Origin: Micrococcales bacterium | GTDB taxonomy: Bacteria > Actinomycetota > Actinomycetes > Actinomycetales > Microbacteriaceae | Length of the DNA stretch: 64,000 bases | Assembly: GCA_947452985.1 (NCBI GenBank) | Contig: CANGEU010000004.1 | Location: 1-64,000 of the forward strand | Reading direction: 5' to 3' | In this document: positions 34,452 through 43,971 of the stretch, one piece after another | Layout: the number at the start of each line of letters is the position of its first letter | Numbering within the stretch: position 1 is the first letter of the stretch | Position numbers and translations under genes: made by a program | The notes under the pieces: model-generated | What the model saw: the letters and a program-made list of their open reading frames with translations, nothing else | Databases searched by the model: none | What the model was told of the DNA's origin: nothing

Positions 34452-34745
34452 GCGCAGCAATGCTGCGGTAGCCCCGGCAACAATGACGATTACGATGAAT
34501 GGGCTCTTTAGCCTTAGGAGAAGCGCAGCAACCAGTAACGCTGGTATGCGAGCATCGAATTCGAGTTGACCATTTCCGCTAAAGGTCTGAACGCCGACGA
34601 GCCCAGACAGTAGCGCAATCGTTAGAAATCCGGCAAGCTTCGACAGCATTCTGGACTCCAGAAGTCGGGCTGGCAGTAGGTAGCCAAGAAATTTCCAAGA
34701 AAATACGGCAATCGAACCCAGGACAATGGCAAGCCAGCTATTCAT
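34440..34745 (-). CDS. azlD: Branched-chain amino acid transport protein AzlD
   Basis: 101 residues, three to four membrane helices, the small subunit of the AzlCD exporter of branched-chain amino acids. The ATG at 34745 overlaps the azlC stop by 8 nt, the usual coupling for this pair; longer frames upstream lie inside azlC. It is convergent with def, with a 12-bp overlap of coding ends. Confidence 0.88.
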   Translation of the reverse strand: MNSWLAIVLGSIAVFSWKFLGYLLPARLLESRMLSKLAGFLTIALLSGLVGVQTFSGNGQLEFDARIPALLVAALLLRLKSPFIVIVIVAGATAALLRLAF

Positions 34746-35418
34746 TCTTTGAACGCTCCAACCAGAATCCAAGAGCCACGGCAAACCCAGCTGCCACCAA
34801 CACTGGGAAGCCTGAAGGAAGTACAAGACTGAGTAAAGTGCTGCCGATAATGGAAACTGCTGCAATCAGTGCACCAGTTGATTGTTGAATCCGAGGCCAA
34901 ACGAGGGCGAATAGAGCTGCTGCCGCCGCCGCATCAAGTCCGAATACCTTTGGATCTGATAAAAACCCGCCCAACAAGGCTCCAAAGACAGTCGCTAGGT
35001 TCCAGAAAACAAAGACTGATAATCCAGTAAGCCAAAAACCTTTCCGCTTCTCAGACTCGATCTCTCTTGATGCAGAAACAGCCGTACTCTCATCAATGGT
35101 TAGCTGTGCCGCCAACACCTTCATTAGGCCTTTGGGGCCGATTCTGGGAGCGAGCGTGAGCGCGTAAAAGCCGTTACGGATACCAACCAACCATGCCGAA
35201 GTGATTGCTGCCGGTAGTGCGCTCACTCCCCCGGTTGCAAAAACTGCGACAAACGCAAATTGGGAACCGCCTGAAAACATCAGAATACTCAGCGCCATGG
35301 TTTGCCAGATGTCGAATCCAGCAGTAACTGACAGAGCGCCAAATGAAATCCCGTAAATGCCCGTGGCGAGACCAACACTGACTGAAACGGATGCTACCGA
35401 CCCTTTACCGATACTCAT
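34738..35418 (-). CDS. azlC: Branched-chain amino acid transport protein AzlC
   Basis: 226 residues with the AzlC/YgaZ signature (GISFGALSVTAGFDIWQTMALSILMFSGGSQF, in two parts near 24-55) and about seven membrane helices. It exports branched-chain amino acids, with AzlD. The ATG overlaps the stop of the response regulator gene by 4 nt, so sensor, regulator and exporter form one coupled operon. Confidence 0.9.
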   Translation of the reverse strand: MSIGKGSVASVSVSVGLATGIYGISFGALSVTAGFDIWQTMALSILMFSGGSQFAFVAVFATGGVSALPAAITSAWLVGIRNGFYALTLAPRIGPKGLMKVLAAQLTIDESTAVSASREIESEKRKGFWLTGLSVFVFWNLATVFGALLGGFLSDPKVFGLDAAAAAALFALVWPRIQQSTGALIAAVSIIGSTLLSLVLPSGFPVLVAAGFAVALGFWLERSKNE

Positions 35419-36077
35419 TCAGAGCCAGCACTTACTGCTAGAAGTAGTTGATTGCGAGACGTCAAACCTGCCGCTTCGATCAGTGTGTCAATTAGTTGGG
35501 TGACTCGAGTACGCGCCATTTCCAATTGCTTAGCAATCGCTTGGTCGCTCTGACCGGTCAAAAATAGCTCGATTACCTCCGTTTGAATTGCATTCAATTC
35601 ACTGAGTTTCAATTCGAGTTGATTTGAAGCTCTCAAAGGGCCGAACACGTTTGACATCGAAGCTAACGCACCAGGATCAACTACGAAGTCTCGCTTGACT
35701 ACATTCCTAATCAGGGTGAGGAGTTCTTTCCCGCCTGAATCGAGGCCGATAAAGTCTTGGGATCCAGCAAGTATCGCCTCGTACCTTAGTTTCGGCGAAA
35801 AGAATGCATTGTAGGAAATAATTGCACACTCATTCTTGGCTTCAACCAAGGCCTGCGCTAGTAATTGAATAAATTGTTTTCCCCTTAGGCTGTGCTGGCT
35901 TGGGCCGACCAGGAGAACATCCACCAAATAGTCAGGCGCTCGTTCAATCGCTGATACAGGATCTGACTCTTCCAGTACTACCCGCATATCAGCCTGCGAG
36001 TTTATAATCATGGAGCGTCCGCTTCGGACCAGCTCGTTGCTGTCGATTAGGCCAATCCTCAGATCGTTCAAAATCAA
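35415..36077 (-). CDS. LuxR-family response regulator with degenerate receiver
   Basis: 220 residues. The C-terminal LuxR-type helix-turn-helix (about 155-215, SELNAIQTEVIELFLTGQSDQAIAKQL in two parts) looks functional. The N-terminal receiver-like domain aligns with NarL-type regulators, but the phospho-acceptor Asp of the DVVLMDL strand is Gly58 (DVLLVG; codon 35904-35906 GGC). The acidic pair is Asp12-Ser13, and the conserved Lys near 110 is Leu. It can hardly be phosphorylated. Start is TTG overlapping the kinase stop (TTGA). It is coupled to azlC downstream. Confidence 0.85.
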   Translation of the reverse strand: MILNDLRIGLIDSNELVRSGRSMIINSQADMRVVLEESDPVSAIERAPDYLVDVLLVGPSQHSLRGKQFIQLLAQALVEAKNECAIISYNAFFSPKLRYEAILAGSQDFIGLDSGGKELLTLIRNVVKRDFVVDPGALASMSNVFGPLRASNQLELKLSELNAIQTEVIELFLTGQSDQAIAKQLEMARTRVTQLIDTLIEAAGLTSRNQLLLAVSAGSE

Positions 36078-37342
36078 TTTCCTTGAGCGGCTAGGGACTT
36101 CAGGTTGGGGAAAATTGCTGAGAGCGTGAAACCGACGCCAGCAACGCGAGTTGCTTCAATTCGCCCCTTGTAAATGGCTGCTCGATCACGCAACGCAGCC
36201 AATGTAGCTCCGTCGAATTCGCTCACCAGCGATTCGAAATCTTCGTTTGCGTCGTAGCCCTCAATAGCTTCTCCGAGGGATTGTTTCTGACGATTGGAAA
36301 CTTCTATGCCATTGTCCTTTACCAGAACCTGCAGACCATCTTCCACCCAGAGAAAATCAACACCAATTTCTGTTCCCAGAGGGGCATGCTTACGAACATT
36401 CTGAAGCGCCTCAAAAACAATTTTGTAAACACATAACTCCATACCGGCGTTCAATTCAAAACTTTGACCTTGTGATGAAATCACGGTGTTGAATCCCAAT
36501 TCACGGTAAGCAACCGCCAATTCACCTAAATCATCAATCTTGAAGCTGGCCACGTCAGAGATAATAGCCGAATTCAGATAGTCGTAAAGTCGACGAAGTT
36601 CGGACTGCGCCGCCCTACCTGCTTCGTGGGACCGATCTAAAACTCGCTCTGCCGCACTTGGATCGGATGCAATTGCGTAACGGCCACCCTCGGTAACGCT
36701 GACGACAGCGCTGATTTTCTGAACTAACAATTCGCTTAAATCCTTGGCAATTTCCAGTCGCTCATTCTGTTTTGCAATTTCAAGGCGAAGTTTGCCGGCC
36801 CGAATGGCGCTGAAGGCGACGTCTTGGGGAGAACCGATGTGCCGCAGGCGAAGTAGGTAAAGATGACCCAAAACACCTGCCAAAGCGAAGAGCAGAAACG
36901 CTAGGAAGAAAACTACGGTGAGCGAGTTGAACCTAACCGCCTCCGAGTTGGCTTGGTAACCAAGCATGCTCTCAAGATAATTGCCTTGATAACCCAGCAG
37001 AAGGCCCATTGACACGGCAGTAATCGTTGAGGATATCGAACCCCAAATGCGCTGCCTGTCACTTGCAAAGACTGCAATTAGACCAATAACAAAAGCCAGC
37101 TCTAATGCAGCGAAGCTAGGAAAGGCTGAGTAAAGCGATAGTAGTAGACCCAAAACAGGGATAAGCCCAATCGAAATCCAGGCAAATTTCCTGGTCGCAA
37201 TGGTGGCAACGCCAAGAAGAATAGAGAAAAACAGACCCAAATAGTTTTGTTTTAGGAGCTCGGACCCTGCCGAAACGAGTGCGAGCATTCCCGCATACAT
37301 TGAAATGGAGAGCCATTTTCGGTCAAGAATCCAGCGAATCAT
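36074..37342 (-). CDS. Histidine-kinase-like membrane protein lacking the phospho-acceptor His
   Basis: 422 residues: about six membrane helices (1-165), a HisKA_3-like dimerisation helix pair (about 190-255) and a HATPase domain (about 290-410). In the H box the sequence is ERLEIAKDLSELLVQKIS; in NarL/DesK-type kinases it is IARDLHD, so the His is Ser203 (AGC, 36734-36736). The ATPase N box EALQNVRKH (Asn315) is kept, while the G1 box reads DNGIEV rather than DNGxGF and the G2 glycines are poor. The ATG at 37342 has GGAGG 7 nt upstream; a longer frame to 37396 would run into tRNA-Asn. Confidence 0.85.
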   Translation of the reverse strand: MIRWILDRKWLSISMYAGMLALVSAGSELLKQNYLGLFFSILLGVATIATRKFAWISIGLIPVLGLLLSLYSAFPSFAALELAFVIGLIAVFASDRQRIWGSISSTITAVSMGLLLGYQGNYLESMLGYQANSEAVRFNSLTVVFFLAFLLFALAGVLGHLYLLRLRHIGSPQDVAFSAIRAGKLRLEIAKQNERLEIAKDLSELLVQKISAVVSVTEGGRYAIASDPSAAERVLDRSHEAGRAAQSELRRLYDYLNSAIISDVASFKIDDLGELAVAYRELGFNTVISSQGQSFELNAGMELCVYKIVFEALQNVRKHAPLGTEIGVDFLWVEDGLQVLVKDNGIEVSNRQKQSLGEAIEGYDANEDFESLVSEFDGATLAALRDRAAIYKGRIEATRVAGVGFTLSAIFPNLKSLAAQGN

Positions 37343-37372
37343 GTACTGGCCTCCACTGTCTTGACCTGTTGG

Positions 37373-37445
37373 CTCCCCGGCTTGGACTCGAACCAAGAAC
37401 CTATCGGTTAACAGCCGATTGCTCTGCCAATTGAGCTACCGAGGA
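37373..37445 (-). tRNA. tRNA-Asn (GTT)
   Basis: 73 nt. Acceptor TCCTCGG/CCGGGGA (one T-G pair), anticodon stem ATCGG/CCGAT around loop CTGTTAA (anticodon GTT), T loop GGTTCGAGTCC and discriminator G. CCA is not encoded. It lies between dnaG and the kinase-like gene on the same strand, with 30 nt to the kinase ATG. Confidence 0.95.
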
Positions 37446-37481
37446 ATGTTGCTTGCGCAGTGTCTAACATTACCAAATTTT

Positions 37482-39335
37482 TTAGCGCTCCGCGCGAAGT
37501 CGAACAAGTTCCGTATCCAACTCAACCAGTTTCTTAGCGATCAGATTCGTGTCATCGGCTTTCTGAGCTGCCTGTGCCTGAGATAGTGCCTGAATTAGGT
37601 ACTGTTTTTCAAACTCGACCGTTTGCAGCAAAGCACCCTGAACAACGCCCTCGGCGTACTCTTGCTTTCCAGCCTCGTCGACAACTGGCAGTCTGGCCAT
37701 AAGTATTTCGCGCCAGGTTGAGGCTAGTTCATCCTGGAGTTCAGCCGTTACTAAATTTTGCGTGTCAGGTTGGCCAACATATTTCAGTAGCACCTTAGCC
37801 ACGCCAACGTGTCTGGCAGCGGAAAAATACGACCTGAATATCCGCTTGAGCTTTGCTTCGTCGCAGAACTGCGGAAGCTGGGCCACAACCTCGAGCAGCC
37901 AGCGTTCCCTTCGATTAATTGGGTCGTTCAAATTTACCGGCGGTAGTGCGCTAGGTGCTGGTGGCTCAGTAACAGGTGTACGAGCTCCAGGTGTGACTGC
38001 GGCGCGACGGACACCGCGCACTAAATCGGAAACCATTTGATTTACTGCTGCACGATCCACGAGAGTGAGTTCAGAGAGGTGTTTTTCGTAAGAGGACCTA
38101 AGGATTGGGTCTGCTATTTCGGCTACGATGGAGGCCGCTGCCCTCACCGCCGCTACTTGACCATCTCGAGATGCTAGATCAAACGGCGCGATTGACCGCT
38201 CAATTGCAAATTCAACCAATGGCCGCTTAGCACCAATCATTTCAACGATTGCCGCATCTCCGCGCTCTTGCCGAAGGTCACAGGGGTCAAGGCCGTCTGG
38301 GCCGATTGCGATGTAAGTGAGCGCATTGAACTTCTGCGCAGAGGCAAATGCTCGCATCGCCGCCTTCTGGCCCGCTTCATCTGGATCAAAATTGAAAATC
38401 ACTTCGGCTGGATTTTTGTCGTCGGCGACCAGTATTCGATTTAGGACCTTAATGTGGTCGTCGCCAAACGCAGTCCCACAGGTGGCTACTGCCGTAGTGA
38501 TTCCGGCAAGGTGGCAGGCCATCACATCGGTGTAGCCTTCAACGACTACAACCCGTTGTGTTTTGGAAATTTCACGCTTTGCCAAATCGATTCCGTAGAG
38601 AACGCTGGACTTGTGGTAGACCGGCGTTTCGCTGGTGTTCAAGTACTTTGGTCCCTGGTCGTCTTCGAAAATCTTTCGGGCACCGAAGCCGATTACGGCA
38701 TTGGTACTGTCTCGGATTGGCCAGATTAGTCGGCCGCGAAAACGGTCGTAGCAACCCTTGTCTTTTTTACTGGCTAGAGCCGCGACAATTAGCTCTTCCT
38801 CCGTAAATCCGAGTGTTTTCAGGTGATCAGAAAGACCGGTCCAACCCTTGGGAGCCCAACCAACACCGAACATTTCAGATGCGGTTTTATCGAACCCTCG
38901 ACCTTGCAGAAAAAGTCGACCAGGCTCGGCCTCGGCGTCGTCTAGCTTGGAGGCGAAGAATTTGGCCGCAGCAGCGTTTGCCTCCAAAACTCTGGCGCGA
39001 ACTGAAAGTTCTGGGCTGCTTGCCCCACCCTCTTCGTAGTTGAGCGTGTAGCCAACGCGGGCTGCGAGTTTTTCAACTGCCTCGACGAAATTTAGCGAGT
39101 CAATTCGGTTCAGAAACTGGAAGAGATTGCCACCTTCACCGCAACCAAAACAGTGCCAAACATTTTTTGTTGCCGAGACTCCGAAGGAAGCGGACTTCTC
39201 ACCGTGAAATGGGCAAAGACCCTTGTATTCGCCATTACCAGAGGCTTTTAGGGCCACGTAGTCGCCAACTACCTCGACTATTGATACCCGAGAAAGCACT
39301 TCGTCGATGTCGGATTGCGGAATGCGCTTTGCCAT
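37482..39335 (-). CDS. dnaG: DNA primase
   Basis: 617 residues. A CHC2 zinc-binding domain (CPFHGEKSASF near 41 and CFGCGEGG near 62), the TOPRIM/RNA polymerase core with VVVEGYTDVMA (near 262) and FDPDEAGQKAA (near 312), and a diverged C-terminal DnaB-interaction region after about 430. It makes RNA primers for replication. It is coupled to dgt upstream by a one-base overlap of stop and start. Confidence 0.96.
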   Translation of the reverse strand: MAKRIPQSDIDEVLSRVSIVEVVGDYVALKASGNGEYKGLCPFHGEKSASFGVSATKNVWHCFGCGEGGNLFQFLNRIDSLNFVEAVEKLAARVGYTLNYEEGGASSPELSVRARVLEANAAAAKFFASKLDDAEAEPGRLFLQGRGFDKTASEMFGVGWAPKGWTGLSDHLKTLGFTEEELIVAALASKKDKGCYDRFRGRLIWPIRDSTNAVIGFGARKIFEDDQGPKYLNTSETPVYHKSSVLYGIDLAKREISKTQRVVVVEGYTDVMACHLAGITTAVATCGTAFGDDHIKVLNRILVADDKNPAEVIFNFDPDEAGQKAAMRAFASAQKFNALTYIAIGPDGLDPCDLRQERGDAAIVEMIGAKRPLVEFAIERSIAPFDLASRDGQVAAVRAAASIVAEIADPILRSSYEKHLSELTLVDRAAVNQMVSDLVRGVRRAAVTPGARTPVTEPPAPSALPPVNLNDPINRRERWLLEVVAQLPQFCDEAKLKRIFRSYFSAARHVGVAKVLLKYVGQPDTQNLVTAELQDELASTWREILMARLPVVDEAGKQEYAEGVVQGALLQTVEFEKQYLIQALSQAQAAQKADDTNLIAKKLVELDTELVRLRAER

Positions 39336-40606
39336 TAGTTTGCGCCACCTACCAATTTCGCGTGGAGGTTCAAGGCTCCTTGATCGGTGAGGCAGGCAAC
39401 CTGGTCAACGATAACTCGGTGCTTAGCGGTTTCGTCGCTGGCATTCGACCAAGCCAAGGTGCAATAGCTGTCTAGGTCGGCACCATTGGCTGCCAAAAGC
39501 GCGTCGGCAAGTTCGCCTAACAATTCGCGCTGGCGCTCATAGTATGGACGCCTTGACTCGTGAGACATCAGGAACGAAGACACCAATCCTTTGAGAACAG
39601 CAATCTCTGAACGGACCTCAGATGGCACGATTAGGTTGGCTCGATAGCGAGTGAGCAGCCCTGAATATTCTTCGCAGGTGGCATCTACCGTTCGCGAAAC
39701 GAATGAACCGATAAGCGCACTGGTGAGGTTCTTCAGGTCGCCGTGAGCACGATCGGTTCCATCGAAAACAACAAGCCACTCGTCGAGATCCTGGAGTCTA
39801 CTAAGCGCTGAATCAAGTTCAGCTGCAGTCTGAGACGAACCGGCCCACAAATGCATATCTTCCAGAAGTTGCTTACGGTATTCGGCTCGCCCTACTTCAT
39901 CGAGCTTGATGAAACCCTCAACGATTGCATCTTCGTAATCGTGAACCGAGTAGGCCACGTCGTCGGCAAAGTCCATCACTTGGGCTTCCATGCTCTTCTG
40001 TCGCTCTGGCGCACCAACTCGTAGCCAGTTGAAAACCTCAAGGTCATCGTCGTAAACCCCGAACTTAGAAGAACGAGCTCCCCCGCCATCATCAAAAACT
40101 CCATGTTCGCGAGACCAAGGATATTTGCAGGCTGCATCCAAAGCAGCGCGAGTTAGGTTCAACCCAAGCGGTGAACCACCTTCCGAGAAAACCTTTGGTT
40201 CGATGCGAGTTAGCAAACGCAGAGTCTGAGCGTTACCCTCGAAGCCACCAAAGTCTGCCGACCAGTCGTTAAGTGCTTTTTCACCGTTGTGCCCAAACGG
40301 TGGGTGACCGAGGTCATGTGCCAGACAGGCCATATCAACCAAATCTGGGTCAATGCCAAGCGTTAGTGCCATCTCACGACCAATTTGGGCAACCTCTAGA
40401 GAGTGGGTGAGACGAGTTCGAGCGAAGTCACCTGAAGTCGGTGAGAGTACTTGAGTCTTGGCGCCCAAACGACGAAGTGCCGAAGAGTGTAGAACTCGGG
40501 CGCGGTCACGACTGAACTCATTTCGGCGCTGAGTGCCACTGCGCACCTCGGTGAGCATCCGTTCTTCATCGACCAGTCCGTAACCGATTGGAGGAAGACT
40601 AACCAC
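39335..40606 (-). CDS. dgt: Deoxyguanosinetriphosphate triphosphohydrolase-like HD protein
   Basis: 423 residues. The HD phosphohydrolase metal site is seen in RLTHSLEVAQI (His), ACLAHDLGHPPFGHNGE (HD pair) and the later DFADDVAYSVHD. It hydrolyses dNTPs to deoxynucleoside and triphosphate. The GTG at 40606 overlaps the dusB stop and keeps the conserved YGLVDEERM segment that precedes the first ATG at 40558, so GTG is preferred. It runs directly into dnaG, a conserved actinobacterial pairing. Confidence 0.92.
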   Translation of the reverse strand: MVSLPPIGYGLVDEERMLTEVRSGTQRRNEFSRDRARVLHSSALRRLGAKTQVLSPTSGDFARTRLTHSLEVAQIGREMALTLGIDPDLVDMACLAHDLGHPPFGHNGEKALNDWSADFGGFEGNAQTLRLLTRIEPKVFSEGGSPLGLNLTRAALDAACKYPWSREHGVFDDGGGARSSKFGVYDDDLEVFNWLRVGAPERQKSMEAQVMDFADDVAYSVHDYEDAIVEGFIKLDEVGRAEYRKQLLEDMHLWAGSSQTAAELDSALSRLQDLDEWLVVFDGTDRAHGDLKNLTSALIGSFVSRTVDATCEEYSGLLTRYRANLIVPSEVRSEIAVLKGLVSSFLMSHESRRPYYERQRELLGELADALLAANGADLDSYCTLAWSNASDETAKHRVIVDQVACLTDQGALNLHAKLVGGAN

Positions 40607-41777
40607 CAGACACCCCAATCTCGGCCTCGAGCAGGTCTGCACTGGCCTTCGAGTCAAGTGTGCGTGAATTCAACCAGTTCTCTGGCAATGAACAGACCTT
40701 TGCTCCGCCGAGGCGGCCACGAGGACCCTCTGCCTCCGCCCCTGGATAAGGTTGATCACCGTCAAGGGTTGAAAGAATTTCGTCCATGTGTGAAAGCGAC
40801 TCAACTTGAGCCAGAGCGGCTCGGAATTCGCCACCAACCGGATAACCCTTGAAATACCAAGCAACGTGCTTACGAATGTCACGGCAGGCATGCATTTCGC
40901 TTTCAAAAAACTCAACCAACAATTCGGCATGACGTTTGAAAGCTTGACCAACTTGGCCGAGTGAAGGCTGAATCGGGTTGATGGCTGCCTCGGAATTTGG
41001 GTCACGTAGGTATTCGTCGAAGGCCGCCTGCAGGTCTCCAAAGAGCCACGGACGACCAAGACATCCTCGGCCCACCACAACGCCGTCGACGCCGGTCTCA
41101 CGCATCATTCGAATTGCATCGCCCGCTGACCAGATATCGCCGTTGCCCAGAACCTGAACATCGGGCAAAGACTCTCGAAGCTTGGCAATTGAATCCCAGT
41201 CGGCATTGCCCGAATAGTAATCGCTGGCGGTGCGACCGTGAAGAGCGATTGCAGTAACCCCAGCGTCTCGGGCTGCCTTGCCGGCATCAAGGTAGGTCAA
41301 GTGATCGGCATCGATTCCCTTGCGCATTTTTACCGTCAATGGGATTTCCCCAGCGGCCTTAACTGCGGCGTTGACAATATCGCTAAACAGATCCGACTTC
41401 CAAGGCAGGGCTGCTCCCCCGCCCTTGCGAGTGACTTTAGGAACCGGACAGCCGAAATTTAGGTCGATGTGATCGGCCCGGTTTTCGGCGACCAACATCG
41501 TTACCGCTTCGGAAATGGTCTTTGGGTCAACGCCATAGAGCTGGACCGAGCGAATGTCTTCGCTTTCGTGGTGTCCCACTAATCGCAGCGACTCTTCGGT
41601 TCGCTCAACCAAGGCTCGTGAGGTAACCATTTCGGATACAAACAAACCTCCACCGAATTCGCGACAGAGTCTACGAAACGCGGTGTTGGTGATTCCAGCC
41701 ATAGGCGCAAGCACTACGGGAGTTGCAATTGCAAGTTTCCCGTATTGAAGTGCTGGCTTTAGGCTGACCTGGGTCAC
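40599..41777 (-). CDS. dusB: tRNA-dihydrouridine synthase
   Basis: 392 residues, FMN-dependent TIM barrel. APMAGITNTAFRRL (near 22-35) and the catalytic Cys in DLNFGCPVPKVTRKGGG (near 104-120) identify it. The GTG start lies 2 nt after the glyS stop. Its 3' end overlaps the start of dgt by 8 nt. Confidence 0.95.
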   Translation of the reverse strand: MTQVSLKPALQYGKLAIATPVVLAPMAGITNTAFRRLCREFGGGLFVSEMVTSRALVERTEESLRLVGHHESEDIRSVQLYGVDPKTISEAVTMLVAENRADHIDLNFGCPVPKVTRKGGGAALPWKSDLFSDIVNAAVKAAGEIPLTVKMRKGIDADHLTYLDAGKAARDAGVTAIALHGRTASDYYSGNADWDSIAKLRESLPDVQVLGNGDIWSAGDAIRMMRETGVDGVVVGRGCLGRPWLFGDLQAAFDEYLRDPNSEAAINPIQPSLGQVGQAFKRHAELLVEFFESEMHACRDIRKHVAWYFKGYPVGGEFRAALAQVESLSHMDEILSTLDGDQPYPGAEAEGPRGRLGGAKVCSLPENWLNSRTLDSKASADLLEAEIGVSGG

Positions 41778-41779
41778 TC

Positions 41780-43159
41780 TTAGCCGAGAAGTCTTTCTGC
41801 AAGGTAGCCGCGTAGTTTGTCGAGCGAGACTCGCTCCTGCTGCATGGTGTCGCGCTCGCGAACGGTAACCGCCTGGTCTTCAAGAGTTTCGAAGTCTACG
41901 GTGATGCAGAACGGAGTTCCGATTTCGTCTTGTCGACGGTAACGTCGACCGATTGCGCCTGAATCATCGAAATCGATGTTCCAGTAGCCGCGTAGTTCCT
42001 GTGCGAGGTTGCGAGCAACTGGAGACAACTCTTCGTTGCGGCTCAGTGGAAGCACAGCGGCCTTCACCGGAGCTAAGCGATAGTCGAGGCGAAGCACGGT
42101 GCGAACATCAACGCCACCCTTGGTGTTTGGTGCCTCGTCTTCAGAGTAAGCATCAACCAGGAACGCCATGAGCGAGCGGGTTAGACCGGCGGCTGGCTCG
42201 ATTACGTATGGGGTCCAACGCTCGTTCTTGTTCTGGTCAAAGTAGCTGAGATCCGAACCTGATTCGCGAGAGTGAGTGGTTAAGTCGAAGTCGGTGCGGT
42301 TAGCAATACCTTCAAGCTCACCAAACTCGCTGCCAGGGAAACCGAACTTGTACTCGATGTCTACTGTTCGCTTTGAGTAGTGTGAAAGTTTTTCCTTGGC
42401 GTGCTCGTAAAGACGCAGGTTGTCTGGGTTAATACCCAGGTCGGTGTACCAGTTCATTCGCTGTTCGATCCAGTAGTCGTGCCACTGTTCGTCGGTGCCA
42501 GGCTCTACGAAGAACTCCATTTCCATCTGCTCAAATTCGCGGGTGCGGAAGATGAAGTTTCCAGGAGTGATTTCGTTTCGGAACGATTTACCAATCTGCC
42601 CAATACCAAACGGAGGTTTCATACGTGCTGCGCCTAGGACGTTTGCGAAGTTCACAAAAATTCCTTGAGCGGTTTCCGGGCGAAGGTAGTGCAGCCCCTC
42701 TTCGGCAGCAACTGGACCCAGGAAGGTCTGAAGTAGGCCGTTGAAGGCCTTTGGTTCGGTCCAAGAGTCTTTACCACCGCAGTTAGGGCAAGCAATGTCT
42801 GCCATGCTCTCCGGCGCGCGGCCCTTCTTTTCCTCGAAGGCTTCTTCCAGATGGTCCTGGCGGAAACGCTTGTGACAGCTGGTGCACTCGATTAGCGGGT
42901 CGGAGAATTCACGAACGTGACCAGATGCCTCCCAAACCTTGCGAGGAAGGATTACCGATGAATCCAAACCGACGATGTCATCGCGGCTTTGAACCATGGT
43001 TCGCCACCACTGCTTTTTGATGTTCTCTTTGAGTTCGACACCGAGTGGTCCGTAGTCCCAGGCTGAACGGCTTCCGCCGTAAATCTCTCCAGCTTGAAAA
43101 ACAAATCCGCGACGCTTTGCGAGGGAAATTACCGAATCTAGACGGTTTGGGGTGGCCAC
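41780..43159 (-). CDS. glyS: Glycyl-tRNA synthetase (dimeric class II)
   Basis: 459 residues, the alpha2 form found in Actinobacteria. Motif 2 is seen as [28 protein letters not shown] (in parts near 177-205) and motif 3 as [10 protein letters not shown] (near 327-336). Zinc-like CxxC pairs lie near 95 and 142. Start is GTG at 43159 with GGAG 8 nt upstream. The 62-nt gap before it, after uppS, holds TTGAGA and TTACAT at 18-nt spacing as a possible promoter. Confidence 0.96.
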   Translation of the reverse strand: MATPNRLDSVISLAKRRGFVFQAGEIYGGSRSAWDYGPLGVELKENIKKQWWRTMVQSRDDIVGLDSSVILPRKVWEASGHVREFSDPLIECTSCHKRFRQDHLEEAFEEKKGRAPESMADIACPNCGGKDSWTEPKAFNGLLQTFLGPVAAEEGLHYLRPETAQGIFVNFANVLGAARMKPPFGIGQIGKSFRNEITPGNFIFRTREFEQMEMEFFVEPGTDEQWHDYWIEQRMNWYTDLGINPDNLRLYEHAKEKLSHYSKRTVDIEYKFGFPGSEFGELEGIANRTDFDLTTHSRESGSDLSYFDQNKNERWTPYVIEPAAGLTRSLMAFLVDAYSEDEAPNTKGGVDVRTVLRLDYRLAPVKAAVLPLSRNEELSPVARNLAQELRGYWNIDFDDSGAIGRRYRRQDEIGTPFCITVDFETLEDQAVTVRERDTMQQERVSLDKLRGYLAERLLG

Positions 43160-43221
43160 TTGAACTCCATGTTTCTATCGGTCTACTGGATGTAAACCAA
43201 TGTGTGTGCGAAGTCTCAATT

Positions 43222-43971
43222 CTACTTAGAAGCAGGACCTTTTGGGCTGTCGATTGCTTTACCGAAGCGACGAGAGCGATTGCCGAATTCCTCGATGGCC
43301 TGCCAGAGGTGTTCTTTACGGAAATCGGGCCAGAGAGTTTCATCGAAAGCGAATTCGGCATAAGCCGATTGCCAAAGCAAGAAGTTAGAGGTGCGCTGCT
43401 CTCCAGAAGAACGAAGGAAAAGGTCAACGTCGGGAAGGTCTGAGGTTTGCAGGTATTTCTGAACAGTTTTTTCGGTGATACTTCCGGCGCGTAGTTTGCC
43501 ACTGGCTACGTCTTCGGTGATCTGATTCATGGCGTCGACAAGTTCAATTCGGCCGCCATAGTTGACGCACATCGTCAATGTAAGTGTTTTGTTTTTCGCA
43601 GTAAGTTTCTCGGCGTCTTGCAACTCCTGAATAACGCTCGCCCAAAGCTTCGGACGACGCCCTGCCCAGCGAATGCGAACACCCCAACCGTTCAAGGTGT
43701 CTCGACGTCTCTGCAGAACCTCTCGGTTGAATCCCATCAGGAATCGAACCTCGTCGGGCGATCGCTTCCAGTTCTCGGTGGAGAAGGCATAGACGGTCAA
43801 ATACTTAACTCCGGCTTGAATGGCGCCCTCAACAACGTCCAGTAGCGCAGCTTCTCCAGCCTTATGACCTTCAACTCGAGTTAGCCCGCGTTCATTAGCC
43901 CAACGACCGTTGCCATCCATGACGATGGCCACGTGAGTGGGAACTTTACTGAATTTAGGAACGTTCGACAT
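43222..43971 (-). CDS. uppS: Isoprenyl (undecaprenyl) diphosphate synthase
   Basis: 249 residues, cis-prenyltransferase. The catalytic MDGNGRWA motif is at about 18-25, HKAGEAAL near 36 and [18 protein letters not shown] (in parts near 190-207). It makes the C50/C55 carrier that UppP (9.2 kb) recycles. The start overlaps the end of recO by 17 nt, a conserved actinobacterial order. Confidence 0.94.
   Translation of the reverse strand: MSNVPKFSKVPTHVAIVMDGNGRWANERGLTRVEGHKAGEAALLDVVEGAIQAGVKYLTVYAFSTENWKRSPDEVRFLMGFNREVLQRRRDTLNGWGVRIRWAGRRPKLWASVIQELQDAEKLTAKNKTLTLTMCVNYGGRIELVDAMNQITEDVASGKLRAGSITEKTVQKYLQTSDLPDVDLFLRSSGEQRTSNFLLWQSAYAEFAFDETLWPDFRKEHLWQAIEEFGNRSRRFGKAIDSPKGPASK

Noticed and set aside
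36074..37396. Longer start for the kinase-like gene at 37396
   Set aside because: Would translate through the 3' end of tRNA-Asn; the ATG at 37342 has a strong ribosome site.
43045..43443. 132-codon plus-strand frame across the glyS/uppS gap
   Set aside because: Mostly antisense to both genes, no start signal or recognisable domain.
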